Origin: Lachnospiraceae bacterium UBA7589
GTDB lineage: Bacteria > Bacillota > Clostridia > Lachnospirales > Lachnospiraceae
DNA length: 64,000 nucleotides
NCBI GenBank assembly: GCA_002476495.1
Contig: DLKL01000046.1
Span: forward strand, 1-64,000
Direction of reading: 5' to 3'
Position numbers and translations under genes: made by a program. The notes beneath the pieces were generated by a model, which worked only from the letters and a program-made list of their open reading frames with translations, was not told where the DNA came from and did no database searches. Below are positions 61,410 to 64,000 of the stretch, piece by piece (the stretch's first letter is position 1; every line of letters begins with the position of its first letter).

Positions 61410-63746
61410 TTAAATATCTGTGGCTTCAATCGTTACAGGCTTTCCTGCCAGCCTCATTTTTCTTGCCAGGGCATCCTCATCTCCATAATATGAATCATAC
61501 AGATAAATCTGATCCGGCATATTTATGGAGCTGTCAAATATACCCCATCCTCCACTACAATAATCCTCAATAATCTGTTTGAGCTCAGATGTAAGCTCAG
61601 GCTTATAATATGTTATTACAGACATGGTGCCCTCATGTAATCTCCATACAAGGGCAAGCTTATCCCTGTCTTTTTCAAACAATCTAAGGGATTCTTTTAT
61701 CCTGTCAAGTGCCTTGCTTCCGCCGTGCATTATTGAAGTTATTGTTGTATTATAAACAATAACCTTCTTTACCTCTCCATTCCCTCCGATAATTACATCT
61801 TTCCACGCCTCCGGTATGCTTTCAAGGCTCCTAAGCTTCCTTTCATATCCATTTTCATCCACATACATTGGTATATCCAGTGTAGAACCGTCTATTATTT
61901 TGCTTTCCCAGACATGGCAGGTATCTGCCCCCGCAAAACCGGAAAGATACTTAATGTATTCTTCTCTCATTCCGGCAGATTGGACAATAACCGTATCCGC
62001 ATGTGCAAGCCCTGGCATACGGCAATAATAGTCCATAACCTTCTTTGCCTTAAAGTTGCCTTCTTCAATTTCCTCCAGTCTGAACCAGGGAATATATACA
62101 AGCCTGTCTGTGTACATTTTCAGATTGGCAGAAAAAAATTCACTGTCTGTGCATGTTGTGTAGTTGCATTGGTCATAGGGATTCTGAATAAGTATAACAT
62201 CCGGATGTCTTTCCCTAATATTATATTCCCTGTAATCTGTCAGATTTATATTATCCGGGAACTGTTCTATTTCATAATGCAGCTTCCCTTTCTCCCCCAT
62301 TGCATTTCTTTCATAATATGGTACAGGCATAACATATACGTCACAGTCCCCGGCTTCAACGGCAGCCCGGTAGAAGCCATCAAATGCCCCCCAGCCATCT
62401 GCCTTTGTCAAAATGAACAGAACCTCTTTTTTACCTAATATTTCTCTCTCTATACATTTTCTGTAGTCATTTTGCATATTTGTAAGAACTGTCATAAGCT
62501 CACCCTGATTAATCTGTTTTGTATTATCCGTGGAAATATCATTAATCAGCTCTGATATACTGTATATTTTCTCACAATATTTCTCAAGAAATGCTACAGT
62601 GTCCGTACCCTCCCCATATTTTCTCTCAATTGCGGTTCCGACAGATATAGCACTACTCTGGCACGCAATAAGTATATCAACGGCTGTATCGTAGCTTCCT
62701 GCACTGACAGTGGTTACTAATGCATTATGTACCTCCCCAAGTAATTCAAAAAAGGCAAGGACCTGTGTTTTTATCCCCGGGTTTTCCTTTCTCTCAGGAT
62801 TATCAAGATGTTTTCTTGAGAATTTGTATATAAAAGGATAGTTACTAATCAATCCCAGTAAATATTTTTCCTGATCCATAAAATATGGATAATTGTGTAC
62901 TCCTCCGTTTTTATATATGTATAGATAATTTCCATATTCAATCCGGAGCACCTCATCATATGCAGCCGGAACAGGAATTGATATATTCTCAAAGGGGAGC
63001 ATAATGGTTTTATCAAATAGATGGACGGAATATTTATGATCATTATAATGTATCCAATAATGCATTAAGGCTACATATTCTCCACCGACTTCACTATACA
63101 TTGAAAAGACTTTTTCTATCATCTGATATAGCTGCTGCTTGACACAGCTTCCATAATCAATAATTACATTACATTTACGGGCAAGCTCCTCTATACTGTC
63201 CCTGTATTTTTCCACATCGGAATTGTCGCTTTTTATGGTTTCAGCCACCCGGGTCAACTCACCAAGAAGCAGCTTTCGCCGGTTTTCTTCCTCTTCATCC
63301 TGCGCAATGTAATCAATGGGAAATATATCTATACCCACTGCATACGGAAATTGATGATACTCCTCCAGAAAATCCGGTTCAAAATTAAGCCCATGTCCGT
63401 TAGTTACCCTGGTAGTATATTCAAAATATGTATCCTCTCCCTCATTGTTAAGATTAAGCACTACATATTTTTCCGGTATTTCATCTCTTATTATCCGGTT
63501 AAATTTGATATAATCAGGCCGCAGCATACATATATCCAGGTCATCATCCCAGGGAATATATCCTCCGTGGCGCACAGCGCCAAGAAGGGTTCCACAATCT
63601 GCAAACCATCTTATTCCATGCTTTTTGCATGCCTTATCTATTATTTGAAGGATTTCAAGCTGTACAGCCCAGCATCTTTTCATTATACCGGGAACATAAA
63701 ATCCTTCCCTGACTTCATCTTCAAAATATGTATTCGGAAATTCCAT
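61410..63746 (-). CDS. LicD-family phosphotransferase fused to a GT-B-like domain
   Basis: 778-aa protein. Residues about 20-300 are a LicD domain, the fold that transfers phosphocholine or other phospho-polyols from CDP carriers. The diagnostic stretch is FADCGTLLGAVRHGGYIPWDDDLDICM. A helical linker (about 310-410) follows. The C-terminal half (about 420-778) has alternating Rossmann-like strands (EVLFILTKADGWGAFDGFYR, VILIQNPYDQ, KVIVYNTTITSIM, LALVWRLHEG) reminiscent of CDP-glycerol glycerophosphotransferases. The frame is open to 63869, but that extension crosses the flagellin terminator; ATG 63746 has GGAGGAG. With the CDP-polyol genes downstream and flagellin upstream, it may attach polyol phosphate to a flagellar glycan. 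Confidence 0.85.
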   Translation of the reverse strand: MEFPNTYFEDEVREGFYVPGIMKRCWAVQLEILQIIDKACKKHGIRWFADCGTLLGAVRHGGYIPWDDDLDICMLRPDYIKFNRIIRDEIPEKYVVLNLNNEGEDTYFEYTTRVTNGHGLNFEPDFLEEYHQFPYAVGIDIFPIDYIAQDEEEENRRKLLLGELTRVAETIKSDNSDVEKYRDSIEELARKCNVIIDYGSCVKQQLYQMIEKVFSMYSEVGGEYVALMHYWIHYNDHKYSVHLFDKTIMLPFENISIPVPAAYDEVLRIEYGNYLYIYKNGGVHNYPYFMDQEKYLLGLISNYPFIYKFSRKHLDNPERKENPGIKTQVLAFFELLGEVHNALVTTVSAGSYDTAVDILIACQSSAISVGTAIERKYGEGTDTVAFLEKYCEKIYSISELINDISTDNTKQINQGELMTVLTNMQNDYRKCIEREILGKKEVLFILTKADGWGAFDGFYRAAVEAGDCDVYVMPVPYYERNAMGEKGKLHYEIEQFPDNINLTDYREYNIRERHPDVILIQNPYDQCNYTTCTDSEFFSANLKMYTDRLVYIPWFRLEEIEEGNFKAKKVMDYYCRMPGLAHADTVIVQSAGMREEYIKYLSGFAGADTCHVWESKIIDGSTLDIPMYVDENGYERKLRSLESIPEAWKDVIIGGNGEVKKVIVYNTTITSIMHGGSKALDRIKESLRLFEKDRDKLALVWRLHEGTMSVITYYKPELTSELKQIIEDYCSGGWGIFDSSINMPDQIYLYDSYYGDEDALARKMRLAGKPVTIEATDI

Positions 63747-63832
63747 TATACTCCTCCCGGTATCTCTCTGAATTCTATCATGACAGCAATCTGCCACATA
63801 CATATGTCTGATTTCAATGCTTAAACAAAATA

Positions 63833-63857
63833 TGGCTGACCCAATACGAGCCAGCCA
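63833..63857 (-). terminator. terminator-like hairpin after flagellin
   Basis: TGGCTG pairs with CAGCCA around a 13-nt loop and is followed on the minus strand by TATTTTGTTT. Stem is short, so some read-through into the LicD gene is likely. Confidence 0.55.
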
Positions 63858-63877
63858 ATATCTTGTCAATAATTAAA

Positions 63878-64000
63878 TTACTGAAGTAATGAAAGTACAC
63901 CCTGTGTAGACTGATTTGCCTGTGCAAGCATAGCCTGAGCAGCCTGCTGAAGAATGCTGTTCTTAGTGTAGTTAGTCATCTCTGAAGCCATATCAGTATC
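63878..64000 (-). CDS. flagellin, 3' end only
   Basis: The last 40 codons of a flagellin gene run off the window edge. The translated end contains ASEMTNYTKNSILQQAAQAM and finishes in QSTQGVLSLLQ, the conserved C-terminal D0 helix of flagellin that packs in the filament core. The rest, including the variable surface domain, lies beyond 64000. It is upstream of and in the same direction as the LicD/CDP-polyol genes, which makes the filament a natural acceptor for that modification. Confidence 0.95.
   Translation of the reverse strand, partial: DTDMASEMTNYTKNSILQQAAQAMLAQANQSTQGVLSLLQ

Noticed and set aside
63747..63869. N-terminal extension of the LicD protein
   Set aside because: It would cross the flagellin terminator hairpin and has no ribosome binding site; ATG 63746 has GGAGGAG and begins the recognisable protein.
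1..64000. CRISPR arrays, tRNA/rRNA genes, insertion sequences, prophage genes
   Set aside because: Looked for direct repeats with spacers, conserved tRNA/rRNA stretches, transposase motifs and integrase genes on both strands by eye; none found.

Overview
The window looks like a chromosomal segment of a motile, spore-forming anaerobe of the Lachnospiraceae (Clostridia). Evidence: AT-rich DNA with strong GGAGG ribosome binding sites; a SpoIIID gene; a Csp-like subtilase; an [FeFe]-hydrogenase maturase; NADP-type glutamate dehydrogenase; diaminopimelate dehydrogenase; a flagellin 3' end; and a four-gene block that I recognise as the DUF5717/DUF5716 type seen in this family. I cannot name the species. 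I saw no rRNA, tRNA, CRISPR array, transposase or phage gene. Most of the window reads as core genome.

Layout. 1-4.2 kb: glutamate dehydrogenase, an Lrp/AsnC regulator and a sodium symporter, all minus strand. 4.3-7.6 kb: plus-strand operon hydE-nadA-mnmA. 7.6-10.6 kb: ddh, a cytidylate-kinase-like gene and an ArsB/NhaD-type permease. 10.7-15.6 kb: an unknown protein, an ABC drug-exporter pair, DUF3021 and LytTR regulatory genes, and a divergent MATE exporter. 15.6-18.5 kb: an SbcD-like nuclease and a short SbcC/YhaN-like ATPase. 18.6-31.2 kb: a large amine/polyamine cluster. It has a LuxR regulator, a PII protein, potABCD, two ornithine-cyclodeaminase-like proteins, a four-protein flavin/Fe-S dehydrogenase and an iron alcohol dehydrogenase. 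Two of its intergenic leaders share a terminator/antiterminator-like element. 31.2-34.7 kb: spoIIID with a sigma-E-like promoter, and a P-type ATPase behind a yybP-ykoY-type (Mn) riboswitch. 34.7-43.2 kb: trxB, a FapA-like protein, a zinc-ribbon membrane protein, a Csp-like protease, a Na/Ca antiporter and an orphan CARF-nuclease (Card1-like), then a convergent membrane coiled-coil gene. 43.2-56.6 kb (minus): DUF5717 protein, actin/Hsp70-like DUF5716 protein, TPR-like protein, membrane coiled-coil protein, valS, gdpP, rplI, dnaB. 56.7-64 kb: a degenerate aminotransferase and a glycosyltransferase (plus), converging on a polyol-phosphate/CDP-polyol cluster (polyol-P dehydrogenase, IspD/TarI-like, Rpe-like, LicD fusion), next to flagellin.

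How genes work together. The 18.6-31.2 kb cluster plausibly imports a polyamine-like substrate and oxidises it, with PII and leader attenuation tying it to nitrogen status. The 58.8-64 kb cluster plausibly makes a CDP-activated polyol phosphate used to decorate flagellin or another surface glycan. The best candidates for undescribed biology are the DUF5717/5716 four-gene system, the attenuated amine regulon, the CARF nuclease without CRISPR, and the flagellin-linked polyol-phosphate cluster. Start codons were often moved downstream of the longest open frame to fit a ribosome binding site; each case is stated.
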